Source: DATLNF01 sp963765815 (GTDB lineage Bacteria > Actinomycetota > Actinomycetes > BP-191). Taken from it: a DNA stretch of 64,000 bases. Both the position numbers and the translations under genes were made by a program. Under the pieces are notes generated by a model. It was given only the letters and a program-made list of their open reading frames with translations. It ran no database searches and was not told the origin of the DNA. Position 1 is the first letter of the stretch. The number at the start of each line of letters is the position of its first letter. Of the stretch, positions 27,158 through 40,731 are shown piece by piece. The DNA lies in the NCBI GenBank assembly GCA_963765815.1, contig CAVXXT010000004.1, positions 1 through 64,000 of the forward strand. Reading direction: 5' to 3'.

Positions 27158-28395
27158 GACCGCGATGGTGCCGCAACCAGCGCCCGCCCGAAGGCGCCGG
27201 TGGTCACGAACACGGCGGCGAGCGCGAGCCAGGCGGCGGGCGCGTGCCGCACGACGATCAACGTCATGAGGAACGGCCCGGCCACCTGCTGGATGTCGAA
27301 GCCGAGCGACCACACCGACAGGTAACGACCGCGCGCATCGGTCGGGGCGAGCCCGATCGAGAGCCCCCACCCGGCCACGGAGTGCGCGAGCTCGCCCCCG
27401 GTCTCGACCACGCAGACCACGAGCAGCAGCAGCACCGCGAGGACCGCACCCGGGCGGTCGGTGTAGGCGAGCACGACCGTCGCGACGGCGAGGCCGAGGC
27501 CGCACTGCCACATCGCGCGGCCCAGGTCGGCGTCGGTGCGCACCCGCCGGCTCACCGGCACCTGGAGCACGACGACCAGCACGCAGTTGAGCGAGAACAT
27601 CAGCCCGACCAGCGCGGCCGGCGCGTCGGTCCGCTCGACGATCCACAGCGGGATGCCGACCAGCAGCAGCGACAGGTGCAGGGACAGCAGCCCGTTGCAC
27701 GCGGCGAGGCCGACGTAGCGCCGGTCGCGCAGCACGCGACGGTAGGTCGACGGCACATCGCTCGACAGCCCGGTCGGCCGGTCCTCTGCCACCGACGTGA
27801 GCAGCGCGGCCGCGGCGAGATAGGTCGCCGCGTCGGCCAGCACGACGACGAGGTACGCCGACCGCGTGCCGATGCCCAGCGCGACGGCGGCGCCCAGCCC
27901 GCCGAGGGCGTAGCCGAGGTTGCGCACCGAGCGGACGAACGCGAGCGTGACGATCCGGTCGGACTCGTCGCTCAGCCCGGCGACCAGCGCCTGCGACGCG
28001 GGGCGCGCCATCCGGTCGACGAACGACACCACGCAGACGACGGCCAGGAAGGCGGGGAAGCCGCGGACCAGCGCGTAGGTCGCGAAGCCGGCACCGCGGA
28101 CGACGTACAGCGAGATCACAGTCGGCTTGGCGCCGATCCGGTCCACGACCACCCCGGCGAGCAGGGTGCCGCCGATGCCGAGCCCGGCCGCGACACCGAG
28201 GCCGAACCCGACGCGGGTCGCCGAGATGCCGACCGAGCGGACGAAGAACAGCACCGAGACGGGCATGAACAGCCCGCTGCCGAGCGAGTCGATCAGGGAC
28301 GCGACGGCGAAGACCCGGCCGGCGCGACCTGCGGGCAGCGCGAATGCCGCCGCCAGCCGCCGCCGCAGACGAACCGGCTGCGGCGCGTCGGTCAC
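27154..28395 (-). CDS. MFS transporter
   Basis: The protein has 413 residues with about twelve predicted membrane helices, for example VASLIDSLGSGLFMPVSVLF, GLGVAAGLGIGGTLLAGVVV and VLAVLLLLVVCVVETGGELA. The loop motif between helices 2 and 3 is VVDRIGAKPTVISLYV. It resembles drug-efflux-type MFS members, but the substrate cannot be read from sequence. Its ATG overlaps the 3' end of the rne gene, and its stop overlaps the hypothetical gene at 26714-27157. Confidence 0.85.
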   Translation of the reverse strand: MTDAPQPVRLRRRLAAAFALPAGRAGRVFAVASLIDSLGSGLFMPVSVLFFVRSVGISATRVGFGLGVAAGLGIGGTLLAGVVVDRIGAKPTVISLYVVRGAGFATYALVRGFPAFLAVVCVVSFVDRMARPASQALVAGLSDESDRIVTLAFVRSVRNLGYALGGLGAAVALGIGTRSAYLVVVLADAATYLAAAALLTSVAEDRPTGLSSDVPSTYRRVLRDRRYVGLAACNGLLSLHLSLLLVGIPLWIVERTDAPAALVGLMFSLNCVLVVVLQVPVSRRVRTDADLGRAMWQCGLGLAVATVVLAYTDRPGAVLAVLLLLVVCVVETGGELAHSVAGWGLSIGLAPTDARGRYLSVWSLGFDIQQVAGPFLMTLIVVRHAPAAWLALAAVFVTTGAFGRALVAAPSRS

Positions 28396-31062
28396 CCGGC
28401 GTCGACCGTGACCGGCTCCCGGTCTGCACCGTCGTCAGGGGCACCGTCGTCAGTGACACCGTCGTCAGGGGCACCGTCGTCAGTGGCGTCCTCGGCGACG
28501 ACGGCCTCCTCGACGACCTCGGCGTCGAGCACCGCCTCGGCCAATGCGCCGTCGGCGGCGCTGTCGAGGCTGACCTCGACGTCGAGCTCAGGCGTGATGT
28601 CGTCGTCGGCGATGGCCGCCGGCTCGCGCTTGGCGGCCGCAGCCACCATCGCCGGGCTCGGCGCGCGACCGCGCCCCTTGCCCTTGCCCTTCGACGCGGG
28701 TCCAGGTGCGAGCAGCTCGGTGTGCACGACCACGCCGCGGCCGGCGCACTCGGGGCACGGCTCGCTGAACGACTCGAGCAGGCCCTGGCTGATCCGCTTG
28801 CGGGTCATCTGCAGCAGGCCGAGCGAGGTGATCTCGGCGACCTGGTGCTTGGTGCGGTCGCGGCCGAGGCACTCGGTGAGCCGTCGCGTCGACCAGCTCG
28901 CGGTTGCTCTCGAGGATCATGTCGATGAAGTCGACGACGATGATGCCGCCGATGTCGCGCAGCCGGAGCTGGCGGACGATCTCCTCGGCGGCCTCGATGT
29001 TGTTGCGGGTGACCGTCTCCTCGAGGTTGCCGCCCTTGCCGGTGAACTTGCCGGTGTTGACGTCGACGACGGTCATCGCCTCGGTGCGGTCGATGACGAG
29101 CGACCCGCCGCTGGGCAGCGACACCTTGCGGTCGAGCGCCTTCTGCAGCTGCTCGTTGACCCGGTAGTGGTCGAACATCCCGCCGTCGCCCTCCCACCGC
29201 GAGAGCCGCGGGAGCAGGTCAGGCGCGAGCGTGGAGAGATAGCCCTCGATCAGGTCGTACTCGGTGCTCGCCTCGACGACCAGGCTGGCGAAGTCCTCGT
29301 TGAAGTTGTCGCGGATGACCTTGATGACCAGGTCGGGCTCGGCGTGCAGCACCGCCGGGGCGGTCTCCTTCTTCGACTTCTTCTCGATGACCTCCCACTG
29401 CGCCTTGAGGCGGTCGAGGTCGCGGGTCAGGTCCTCCTCCGAGGCGCCCTCGGCGGCGGTGCGGATGATGATCCCCGCGCCCTCCGGCTTGAGCGTCTTG
29501 AGGATCGACTTGAGGCGCGCGCGCTCAGTGTCGGGCAGCTTGCGGCTGATGCCGGTCATCGACTGCTCGGGCACGTAGACCATGTAGCGGCCGGGCAGCG
29601 AGATCTGCGACGTGAGCCGCGCTCCCTTGTGCCCGATCGGGTCCTTGGTCACCTGAACCAGCACCTGCTGGCCGCTCTTCAGCGCCTGCTCGATGCGCGG
29701 TGCGCGACCCTCGAGCGCGCTCGCGTCGTAGTTGACCTCACCGGCGTAGAGCACGGCGTTGCGACCCTTGCCGACGTCGACGAACGCCGCCTCCATCGAC
29801 GGCAGCACGTTCTGCACGCGGCCGAGGTAGACGTTGCCGGCGTACGACGTCGCGCTGGCCTTGGTGACGTAGTGCTCGACCAGGATCCCGTCCTCGAGGA
29901 CGGCGATCTGCGTGCGGTCGTCGGACTGGCGCACCAGCATGGTGCGCTCCACCGCCTCCCGGCGGGCCAGGAACTCCGACTCGGTGACGATCGTCGGGCG
30001 CTTGCGGTCGGTACGGCCGTCGCGGCGGCGCTGGCGCTTCGCCTCGAGGCGGGTCGAGCCGCCGACACCGCGTACGCCGTCGTCCTCACGCGCGACCTGC
30101 TTGCGCGGCTCGCGCACCCGCACGACGGTGCGCGGCGGGTCGTCCGGGCTCGGCTCGGTGTCTGCTCCCCCACCGGCGCCGCGACGGCGGCGCCGACGTC
30201 GGCGGGTGCCGCCGGGCGTCGTCTCGTAGCCGTCGTCGGAGTCCGGGCCGGGCGCAGCCGCACCGTCGGCGGCCGGCTGGTCGTCGTCGGTCGCGCCGCC
30301 CTGGCCGTCGTCGCCGCTCTCGCCCGACTCGCCCTCTGCGCTGCCCTCGCCGCCCTTGCCGCGCCCGCGGCCACGGCGGCCGCGGCGGCGGCGCGAGCGG
30401 GTGCGCTCGGCACCTTCGCCTTCGGCGTCATCGCCGACGGCATCGGTCTCGTCGGTGACGTCACCCTCGGTCGCGGTCGGCTCGCCGCCCTCGATGGAGA
30501 TCTTCGGACGACGGGTTCGGGTGCGCGCCGCGGGTGCGGCGTCGTCAGCGCTGTCGGTGTCGGCGGCCTCGGCGACCGGCTTCGAGGCGGGCTTGCGCGG
30601 CGACGTGGTCAGCGCCGGTGGGGTGAACGCTACGGCCGGCGGCGGGCTGGCCGGGCGCCGGGTCGGCGCCGCGGGCCCGGACCTGGCGGCGAACGCCCAC
30701 TCGTCGGGCGTCTCCACGTCGAGCTCGTCGGCGTCTGTGTCGTCCGCGTCGACCGGCGCCTCGGGTGGGAGGTCGGCCGCGGGGCGGGCAACGGCCTTGC
30801 GGGTGCGGGTGCGCTTGGCCGGCGAGGCCGCCGCCGTCTCCTCCGCGGGGGTGTCGCCGCCGGGGGCGGGCTCGGCGGCGGGCGCGACGGCCTTCTTCGC
30901 GCGCGTCCGCTTCACCGGCGCTTTGGCCGGCGCGGTCGCGTCGCCCGTGACCTCGGCGGCGGCAGCCGTCTCGGCCTTCGGGGTGGTGGTGCGGGTACGG
31001 CGGGCGCGGGGCGCCTTCGCCGCGGGAGCAGTGCCGGTCTCGTCGATCGGACCATCAGACAT
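28392..31062 (-). CDS. rne: ribonuclease E/G family protein
   Basis: This endoribonuclease acts in rRNA processing and mRNA decay. The first third is a long disordered Ala/Thr/Arg- and acid-rich extension. The S1 domain (GNVYLGRVQNVLPSMEAAFV), the DNase I-like catalytic part with AMTVVDVNTGKFTGKGGN and GGIIVVDFIDMI (metal Asp residues), and the zinc-link CPECAGRG follow. A single-base insertion near 28880 splits it; with correction the protein has about 890 residues. The start is the ATG at 31062 (MSDGPIDETG); eight further in-frame residues upstream are possible. The C-terminal tail holds a tandem repeat. Confidence 0.92.
28427..28486. repeat. four 15-bp tandem repeats in the rne 3' end
   Basis: Four in-frame copies of CACCGTCGTCAG plus a variable triplet alternate between two versions (GGG and TGA/TGG). 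On the coding strand they specify DDGAP, DDGVT, DDGAP and DDGAD in the acidic C-terminal tail. Copy number could vary between strains. Confidence 0.85.
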
Positions 31063-31125
31063 GAAGTCGGGTGCCTTCTCGTTCACGTCCCCGGGCGCGG
31101 ATCGCGGCCTCGCGGGAACTTGGTC

Positions 31126-31936
31126 TCACCGCCGCTGGCGGAGCCAGCGGAAGTCTTGGGTGACGCCATCCAAGGGGTCGGCCAGGAGGCCGTCTTCGTC
31201 GAGCAGACCCTGGGCCAGCCGTCGCGCCTCTGCAGGCGCGGACAGCTCGAGCTCAGGATCCACCGAGCGGAGCCCCGACAGGATGTCGTCGGGACGCACG
31301 GCAGGTGTCACGTGCCGTACGACACAGCGGAGTATCGCACAGGAGGTCGTCACCCCCGCGTCGGAGGTCGTCTCCGACATCGCTGTGTCGTCGTCGTCCG
31401 CGCTCGCGTGCACCACCGGGCGGCGCGCGTCGAACCGGCGTACGCCGTCCTTGGTCCGCCGCTCCACCGGCACCTCGTCGGCCGCCAGGAAGAGCCCGAG
31501 CGCACGCTCCAGCGCGTGGGGTGTCACGTCGGGCAGCCGGATCTCCCACGCCGACCCGGTGACCCTGTCCGGAAGGGAAGGTCCGCCTTCCGGCGCCTCG
31601 ACGCAGGCCAGCACGTCGAGCCCGTCGGGCAGCGACTCGTCCAGCGCGGCGCGAACCTGCTCGGGATCGCGTCGCTCGGCCAGCGCGATCTCGACGTACT
31701 CGGCCTCGCTCGCGACGCCGGTGGGCGTCGCGTTGACCCAGTGACACCTTCGGGTGCGGCGAGAAGCCCGCGCTGTAGGCCATCGGCACGGCGGCACGGC
31801 GCAGCGCGCGCTCGAAGGCGCGGGCGAAGTCGCGGTGCGAGGTGAACCTCAGCCGGCCGCGCTTGGCGTAGCGCAGCCGCAGCCGCTGGACGACCGGCGG
31901 CGGCGGCGGGCCGTCCGGGGTGCGCTGCTTGCCCAC
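31126..31936 (-). CDS. TIGR03936 / DUF2344 radical-SAM-associated protein
   Basis: The N-terminus QRLRLRYAKRGRLRFTSHRD and FERALRRAAVPMAYSAGFSP match the DUF2344 family, which is encoded beside TIGR03960 radical SAM proteins in most actinobacteria. The role is unknown, with a proposed link to tRNA or ribosome modification. A one-base insertion near 31745 interrupts the frame after SPHPKVS; the continuation WVNATPTGVASEAEYVEIAL is in the next frame. The start is a GTG at 31936. Together with the upstream gene it forms an operon-like pair leading into rne. Confidence 0.8.
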
Positions 31937-31940
31937 CGCT

Positions 31941-33866
<1,926 letters not shown>

Positions 33867-33954
33867 GCGTAGCCCAGCGCGGTCGCGCCCGACCGGTCCG
33901 GATCTGCGACAGTTCGTGCTGCCCGCTCCAAGTCGCGAGGACGCGAGCGAGGCG

Positions 33955-35165
33955 TCAGTCCCATTCCTGCTGCGCATGTGGACGTTGCGGAGCAGGCCGA
34001 CGGCGATCATGTTGGCGAACATCGACGAGCCGCCGTAGGAGACGAACGGCAGCGGCAGGCCGGTCACCGGCATGATCCCGAGCGTCATCCCGATGTTGAC
34101 GAAGCTCTGGAACGCGAACCAGGACACGACGCCCGCCGCGACCAGCGTGCCCGAAGCGCGTCGCCGGCCGTGGCCGCGATCCGGAGGCCGCGCCACAGCA
34201 CGAGGCCGAGCAGCAGCAGGATCAGCCCGGCGCCGATGAAGCCGAGCTCCTCCCCCGCGACGGTGAAGACGAAGTCGGTCTGCTGCTCCGGGACGAACTG
34301 CCCGGTGGTCTGCGTGCCCGTGGAACAGGCCGGCGCCGCGGAAGCCCGCCGGAGCCGATCGCGATCCGCGCCTGGTTGACGTTGTAGCCCGCGCGTCGAG
34401 AGGTTCGGCGCCGGGGTTGGCGAACGCCGTGAACCGCTCGACCTGGTAGTCCTTGAGCAGGTGCGAAGTGCAGGATCGCCCAGCCCGCGGACGACGCCCA
34501 GCGATCACGCAGGCCGACCATCCAGCGGGCCGGGGCGCCGGACACGGCGAGCACGCCGAGGATGGTGAAGACGAAGACCATCATCGTGCCGAAGTCGGGC
34601 TGCAGCATGATCAGCCCCATCGGCACCGCGGCAAGAGCGAGCACGCAGTACGACGTCGCTGTCGCGCGGGTCGTCCTCCCCGTCGCGTTTCTCGCCGAGG
34701 ATCATCGCCATGCCGACGACGAGCGCGACCTTGGCGAACTCCGACGGCTGGATCTGGAAGCCGGCGCCGACGCTCGATCCACGAGCGTGCGCCGTTGATG
34801 GTCGAGCCCAGCGGCGACAGCACCGCGATCAGGCCGAGGCACGACGCGACGTAGACGATCGGGGCATAGGCGCGCAGCATCCGGTAGTCGACGAGCGCCG
34901 CGACCGCGCCGAGCGCGAGGCCGAGCAGCAGGTTGAGCACGTGCCGCTTGAGGAACGCCTGCGGGTCTCCGTCGGCCGCCTCGAGCCGGGTCCGGGTCGC
35001 CGACCAGACGAGGAACGCGCCGATGACGCCGAGCGAGGTCGCGGCGCCGACCAGCAGCCAGTCGAGCCGGCGCAGCGGCGAGTCGCGCTCCAGGACGCGC
35101 TCGCGCCAGCCCTCGCGGGTGCGCAGCGGCACCGGCGAGACGCGCGGCGTGCTCCAGTCGGTCAT
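33955..35165 (-). CDS. rodA: peptidoglycan polymerase RodA
   Basis: This SEDS glycosyltransferase builds glycan strands for elongation with PBP2. The N-terminus begins MTDWSTPRVSPVPLRTREGW, and the first helices are WLLVGAATSLGVIGAFLVW and LLLGLALGAVAALVDYRML. The C-terminal signature is PLPFVSYGGSSMFANMIAVG. The coding region is broken by several single-base shifts between 33975 and 34780, so the middle helices alternate between frames. The stop at 33955 assumes one shift after HMRSR and is approximate. It overlaps the pbp2 3' end by four bases at its start. Confidence 0.85.
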
Positions 35166-37323
35166 GCCGGAGCGCCCCGTCGAAGAGAGTCGGCTTCGGC
35201 CGCACCACGGGAGTCGACGGCACGACGCACGGCCGGGGGCGGCGGCTGGATCGAGCCATCAGGACGGACGACAGGGAGCTGGGTCGGCGTCAGCCCGCAG
35301 GCCATCGCCGCCTTCTTGCCGCGCAGCCCGTAGAGACCCTCGTAGATCTCGCGTACGGCGGGGGCGGCGACGGTGCCGCCGGTGCCGGCCTGCTCGACCA
35401 TCACGACGACGGCGTACTTCGGGTTGGTCGCCGGGGCGAACGACGCGAACCACGACGTGTCCTGCTTGTTGTTGACCTGGCCGGTGCCGGTCTTGCCGGC
35501 GACGTCGAGCTGGCCGAAGTGGAAGCCGGCGAACGCGCCGGCCGCGGTGCCGCCCGGCTTGGTCACCCCGCGCAGCGACTCGCGGATGTAGGCGAGCGTC
35601 TCCTGGCTGACCGGCAGGGTGCCGGTCTGCTCCGTCGGGACGATCCGGACGACCTTGCCGGTGCGGTCGATGACCGCCTTGCCGAGCCGCGGCTTGACGA
35701 CCTTGCCGTCGTTGGCGAGCGCGGCGTAGGCGCGAGCGAGCTGGAGCGGAGTGACCAGCGTCTCGCCCTGGCCGATCGAGAGGTTCACGTGGTCACCGCC
35801 GTTGTAGCGGAAGCCGTCGGTGCAGTTCTCCTGCTCGATCGCTCGGTCGTAGGGATCGGTGTAGGACTTGGCGTGCCGGCAGTACGCGGCCTTGTTGGTC
35901 TCCCACCGCTTCTTCTTGAACGCCCGGTCGACGATGCGGCCGGCCGACTCGCTGGGCAGGTCGATGCCGGTCTTGGTGCCGAGGCCGAACGCGCGGGCCA
36001 TCGCCTGGATCGCCTCCCGCGGCTTCTGCTTCGCGTCGATCCGGTCGTTGTCAGCGACGTAGTCGTCGATCGCGAACTGGTAGAAGATCGTGTCGCAGGA
36101 CTTCACCAGCGCGGTGTGCAGGCTGACCCGCCCGAGCGGGCGGCTGTCGAAGTTGCGGAACAGCCGGCCGAACCTGCAGCTGCCCAGGGCAGTCGTAGCT
36201 GCCGGACAGGCTCGCCCCCTGGCTGACCGCCGTCGACGTGCTCACGATCTTGAACGTCGACGCCGGCGCGAAGAGCCCCTGTGTCGCGCGGGAGATCAGC
36301 GGTACGCCGGCCTCCTTGCCGTTGAGCACCGCGAAGTCGGCCTTGCTGATGCCGCCGATGAACAGCCCCGGGTCGTACGTCGGATAGCTCGCCATCGCCG
36401 ACGATCGCGCCGGTGGCCACCTCCATGATCACGCCGGCCGCCGACGGCGCCTTGAACGGCAGCTTGTTGCCGCGCTCGTCGATCGTCGAGCGCGCCTTCA
36501 TCACGGCGTTCTCGAGTGCGGTCTCGAGGACGCGCTGCGCCGGCGCGTCGATCGTGGTGACCAGGTCGTTGCCCGACTCGGCCGGGGTGTCGGCAGCGAG
36601 GCCGGTCACGCGACCGCGCGAGTCGACGAGGAACTGCTTGACGCCCGAGCGGCCGCGCAGGTCGTCGTCGTACGACTGCTCCAGCCCGGCCCGACCGGTG
36701 AGGTCGGTGCGCTGCAGGTCGGGATCGTCCTTCTTGGCCAGCTCGGCCTCGGTGACCGGCGAGATGTAGCCGAGCAGGTGCGCGGCGAGGCTCTTGTTCG
36801 GGTAGCTGCGCACGGCCTGCAGCGTCGCCTCGATGCCGGGGAAGTCCTCGGCGTGCTCCTCGATCCGGAACGCCACCTCGTCGGGTACGTCGGCCATCAC
36901 CGGCACCGGCTGGAAGGGGCTGCCGTTCCAGCACGGCACGTCGGGCGGCGGCGGCAGCTTGGGGTCGGGCTTGGTCCCGCACGGCGCGATCCGCGCGCGG
37001 ATCTCCGGCGCCGACATCCCGAGCACCTCGCTCAACCGCGTGATCACCTCGGCGCCGTCATGGGGCTCGCGGTCCAGCGCGGTGCGGTCGACGGTGACGA
37101 CGGTGACGGTGCGGTTGCGGACCAGCTCGCGGCCGACCGCGTCGAGGATGCGGCCGCGCGGCGCGGCGGTGATCACCGGGCGCACCCGGTTGCTCTTCGC
37201 GATGGCGGCGTAGCGGTCGCCGGCCATCACCTGGAGGAACCAGAGACGGCCGAGCAGGGTGACGAACAGGCTCAGGACCAGGATGCGCAGGACGGCCAGC
37301 CGGAGGCGGGACCGATCACTCAC
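35162..37323 (-). CDS. mrdA: penicillin-binding protein 2, transpeptidase
   Basis: This class B PBP crosslinks peptidoglycan during elongation and works with RodA. It has an N-terminal membrane anchor (LRLAVLRILVLSLFVTLLGR) and a PBP dimer domain (RGRILDAVGRELVRNRTVTV). The transpeptidase active motifs are ASTFKIVST (nucleophile Ser in SxxK), MKSCDTIFYQF (SxN-like SCD) and VAGKTGTGQV (KTGT). Single-base shifts near 36395 and 36170 break the frame twice. The GTG start at 37323 fits the usual N-terminal length. The gene lies between mreD and rodA in the conserved mre order. Confidence 0.92.
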
Positions 37324-37363
37324 CGCCGCACCCTTCGATCGCCAGTCGTGTGCCTTCTCGCGC

Positions 37364-37876
37364 TCAGCCCACCCTGCGCTCCAACTCGTCACGACGACCG
37401 GCCAGCGCCGACAGCGCGGCGAACACGAACGGGGTGAGGACCACATCGTACAAGGAGCTCAGGGTCACCGATCTGACCAGGGTGCCGCCGGTGATGCGCG
37501 GGTCGCCGAGGAGCGCGAGCAGAGCGGCGAAGACCACGCCGGCCGCGGCGGTCGCCACCCCCACGAAGAGCATCGGGGTGGTGATCGCGAGCCGGTCGAG
37601 GTAGGCGCGCACGATCCCGGCGGCGTACCCGACGCAGCACATGACCAGGGCGAGCAGGCCGAGCGTGTGGTCGCTGAGCAGGTCGACCATGAGGCCGGCG
37701 CAGAAGCCGCCGACCATGCCGACCCCAGGCCCGTCGATCAGCGCGAAGCAGACGACGACCACCAGCACGAGGTCGGGCTGGGCGCTCAGGAAGTCCAGGC
37801 GGGACAGCACGGTGGTCTGGATCAGCAGCGCGGTGAAGAGGGACAGCGAGATGAGCAGCGCGCGGTACGCCGTCAT
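37364..37876 (-). CDS. mreD: rod-shape protein MreD
   Basis: This is a 170-residue membrane protein with about five helices (LLISLSLFTALLIQTTVLSR, LVLVVVVCFALIDGPGVGMV, LGLLALVMCCVGYAAGIVRA and others), the normal MreD size. It links MreB filaments to the elongation enzymes together with MreC. The ATG overlaps the mreC stop by four bases. No frameshift is seen here, unlike both neighbours. Confidence 0.9.
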   Translation of the reverse strand: MTAYRALLISLSLFTALLIQTTVLSRLDFLSAQPDLVLVVVVCFALIDGPGVGMVGGFCAGLMVDLLSDHTLGLLALVMCCVGYAAGIVRAYLDRLAITTPMLFVGVATAAAGVVFAALLALLGDPRITGGTLVRSVTLSSLYDVVLTPFVFAALSALAGRRDELERRVG

Positions 37877-38929
37877 GGCGACGGCGACGCGGATGCCGCC
37901 GGAGACGCCGGCGGCGAGGGCGACCGCGAGGGAGTCGGGGACGGCGCGGGCGACGGCGACCGCGAGGGGGTGGCGGAGGGAGTGGCGCGCCGGGTCGACG
38001 CCGGGGAGGGCGACGACCGTCCGGTGGGGGCGGTCGTCGTACCGCTGGTGGTGGTGGTCGACGGGGTCACGCTGGGCGTCGGCCGCGGCGTCGGCGCGAC
38101 GACCGGCGCGGGCGCGTCCCGCGGCGCCGAGAGCACGATGCCGACGACGTCGAGCGCGGTGTAGCGGACGTAGGGCGTGATCGTGACGCGCTTGGTCAGC
38201 GTCGGCTGCCGGACGATCGTCTCGGCCACGCCGATCGGGATGCCGCCGACGTAGGTGCCGCGACCGCTGGTCAGCACGACGTCACCCTTGGCGACCTGCG
38301 CGTCCGGCTCCCGCAGCTCGAGGACGAGCGGGTCGAGTCCGTTGCCGCTCGACCAGCCCGACCTGCCCGTTGGCCAGCCGCGCGCCGACCGCGGACTGCC
38401 GGTCGATGGCGAGCAGCACCGAGCAGGTGAACGGCGCGACGTCGAGGACTCGGCCGACCAGACCGTCGCCGGTGATGACGGTCATGTCCGGCTCCACCCC
38501 GTCACGGCTGCCGCGGTCGAGGGTGACCGTCCACTCGAAGTTGTTGGGGCCGTCGGCCACGACGGTGGCGGGCAGGATGCGCGCCCCGCGGTCACCGGCT
38601 GCGCCGAGCAGCGCGTCGAGCTCGTCACTGCGCCGGCGGATGTCCTCGGCCGAGCGCAGCTGCGTGCGCAGCTCGGCGTTCTCCTTCTTCAGGTCGTCGA
38701 CCTGGTCGCTCAGGGAGCCGAGCTCGCCGATGCCGGACAGCGTGCGGCCGATGGGGCGGACGACGCGCGCGACCGCGCGCTGCACCGGGCCGACGACGGA
38801 CGCCGCGCCGTTGCGCAGACCGCGCAGCGCCGAGCCCTCGCCGCCGCGGTAGTCGACGGTGATGAGGGTGAACGAGGTGACGATCAGCAGCGCGAGGACG
38901 AGCCTCAGGCGTCGGGAGTCCCGGTACAC
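37873..38929 (-). CDS. mreC: rod-shape protein MreC
   Basis: The protein has an N-terminal membrane helix (RLVLALLIVTSFTLITVDY), a coiled-coil (SLSDQVDDLKKENAELRTQL) and the beta-rich MreC domain (GDGLVGRVLDVAPFTCSVLL, DVVLTSGRGTYVGGIPIGVA). The C-terminal 80 residues are a Pro/Ser/Thr tail of low complexity (SPSPAPSPTPSRSPSPPASP), possibly for contact with the cell wall. One inserted base near 38345 shifts the frame in the middle. In cells it organises the elongasome outside the membrane. Confidence 0.9.
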
Positions 38930-38967
38930 GGTGTCCGGCCGGCGTACGCCGGCCTACCCAGCTGGCG

Positions 38968-39969
38968 CTAGTGCCGCGGCGAGGAGATGAGGACCTGCTG
39001 GAGCGCCTCGAACTCCTCGACGCACTTGCCCGACCCCATCGCCACGGAGTGCAGCGGGTTGTCGGTGATGTGGATCGGCATGCCGGTCTCGTGCTTCAGC
39101 CGCTCGTCGAGGCCGCGGAGCAGCGCGCCGCCGCCGGTGAGGACGATGCCGCGGTCCATGACGTCGCCGGACAGCTCGGGCGGGCACTTGTCGAGGGTGG
39201 TCTTCACCGCGTCGACGATCGCGTTGACCGGCTCCTCGATCGCCTTGCGGATCTCCTCGGCGCTCACGACGATCGTCTTCGGCAGACCGGAGACGAGGTC
39301 GCGGCCGCGGATCTCGGCGTGCGGCTCGTCCGGCATCGGGAACGCCGAGCCGATGGCCATCTTGATCTCCTCGGCGGTGCGCTCGCCGAGCATCAGCGAG
39401 TACTCCTTCTTCACGTAGCTGATGATCGAGCTGTCGAGCTCGTCGCCGCCGATGCGGATGCGACTGGCTGGTGACGATGCCGCCGAGGGAGATGACGGCG
39501 ACCTCCGTCGTACCGCCGCCGATGTCGACGATCATGTTGCCGGTCGGCTCGTGCACGGGCAGCCCGGCGCCGATCGCGGCGGCCATCGGCTCCTCGATGA
39601 TGTAGACCTTGCGCGCGCCGGCCTGGTAGCCGGCCTCCTCGACGGCGCGCTGCTCGACGCCGGTGATGCCCGACGGCACGCAGATGACGATGCGCGGCTT
39701 CGCGAAGTGGCGGCGCTGGTGCACCTTCTGGATGAAGTAGCGGAGCATCCGCTCGGTGGTCTCGAAGTCGGCGATGACGCCGTCCTTGAGCGGGCGGATC
39801 GCGACGATGTTGCCGGGCGTGCGGCCGATCATCCGCTTGGCCTCGGTGCCGACGGCGAGGATGCCGCTTGGTGCTCGGTGTTGATCGCGACGACGCTCGG
39901 CTCGTTCAGCACGATGCCGCGCCCGCGGACGTAGACGAGCGTGTTGGCGGTGCCGAGGTCGACGGCCAT
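38968..39969 (-). CDS. mreB: rod-shape-determining protein MreB
   Basis: This is the bacterial actin that positions cell-wall synthesis. MAVDLGTANTLVYVRGRGIV, IEEPMAAAIGAGLPVHEPTG, MIVDIGGGTTEVAVISLGGI and GIVLTGGGALLRGLDERLKH are its nucleotide-binding motifs. Frame breaks near 39868 and 39465 (the latter an extra base in GGAT-G-CGAC) interrupt the gene. The ATG at 39969 is given as start. Homologues usually begin six residues earlier at SFLGRD, where the frame has a CTG, so a non-standard start or a substituted base is possible. Confidence 0.92.
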
Positions 39970-40158
39970 GTCACGGCCGAGGAACGACAGGGTGCTGGCG
40001 TCTTCGCCATCAGGGAAAGGGCCCTTCACCTCGGAGTCCGTCCGGGCTGCGCCAAAGCGCGGTTGCGCGCACGCCACAGGTCGGACCCGATGGTAGCCGC
40101 AGGTCTTCCAGGCGGAGAAACGTGCCCTCGACCTCCTGATCGAGCGGTCAGACGGGCT

Positions 40159-40566
40159 GTTAGAGGTTCGGGAAGAAGATCCCGAGCTCGCGGGCGCCGG
40201 ACTCGGGCGAGTCGGAGCCGTGCACGAGGTTCTGGCCGATCTCGAGCGCGTAGTCGCCGCGGAGCGAGCCGGGCGGGCCTTCACCGGGTCGGTGACGCCC
40301 ATCAGCGTGCGCACGGCCTCGACCGCGCGGGGGCCCTCGACGGCCAGCGCGACCAGCGGGCCGCCGGTGATGAACTCGACCAGCTCGCCGAAGAACGGCC
40401 GCTCGCTGTGCTCGGCGTAGTGCTGCTCGGCCGTCTCCTTGTCGAGCGTGCGCAGCTCGACGCGACCAGCGTCAGCCCCTTGCTGCTCGAGCCGGCTGAT
40501 CACCTCGCCGACGAGGCCGCGGCGGACGCCGTCGGGCTTGACCAGGACGAGAGTGCGCTCAGACAC
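40159..40566 (-). CDS. ndk: nucleoside diphosphate kinase
   Basis: Ndk transfers the gamma phosphate between nucleotides through a phospho-histidine. SERTLVLVKPDGVRRGLVGE is the N-terminus, and the active His lies in QNLVHGSDSPESGARELGIF. Corrected length is 135 residues, normal. Two frame breaks (near 40470 and 40277) interrupt it. The GTG start at 40566 has a good AGGAGC ribosome site eight bases upstream. Upstream lie the two tandem palindromes at 40633-40820. Confidence 0.9.
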
Positions 40567-40632
40567 GACAAGAGCTCCTTGCGAGATGGGGTGGCACGGG
40601 AACCCGAGCCTAGCCGACCCGCCAGACCGTGG

Positions 40633-40729
40633 TTCGCGCGCATCCAGCACCAAGAAGAGCCCCGCAACCAGCGGACTCGTGCTCAGCCACCTCGCGCGCG
40701 GCCCGCTCTTGGTGCTGAATACGCGCGAA
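40633..40729. repeat. 97-bp palindrome, first of a tandem pair
   Basis: The left arm TTCGCGCG-CATC-CAGCACCAAG pairs with the right arm CTTGGTGCTGAATACGCGCGAA, giving over 20 complementary positions around a centre that carries ACTCGTGCTCAGCCAC. It is upstream of ndk in a 296-base gene-free gap. It shares the CACCAAGA core and the central ACTCGTGCTC with the second element. Confidence 0.75.
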
Positions 40730-40731
40730 TC

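Noticed and set aside
27244..31845. 1,533-residue open frame on the plus strand
   Set aside because: It is antisense to the MFS transporter, rne and the TIGR03936 gene, has Arg/His/Asp-rich high-GC shadow composition, and contains no family motif.
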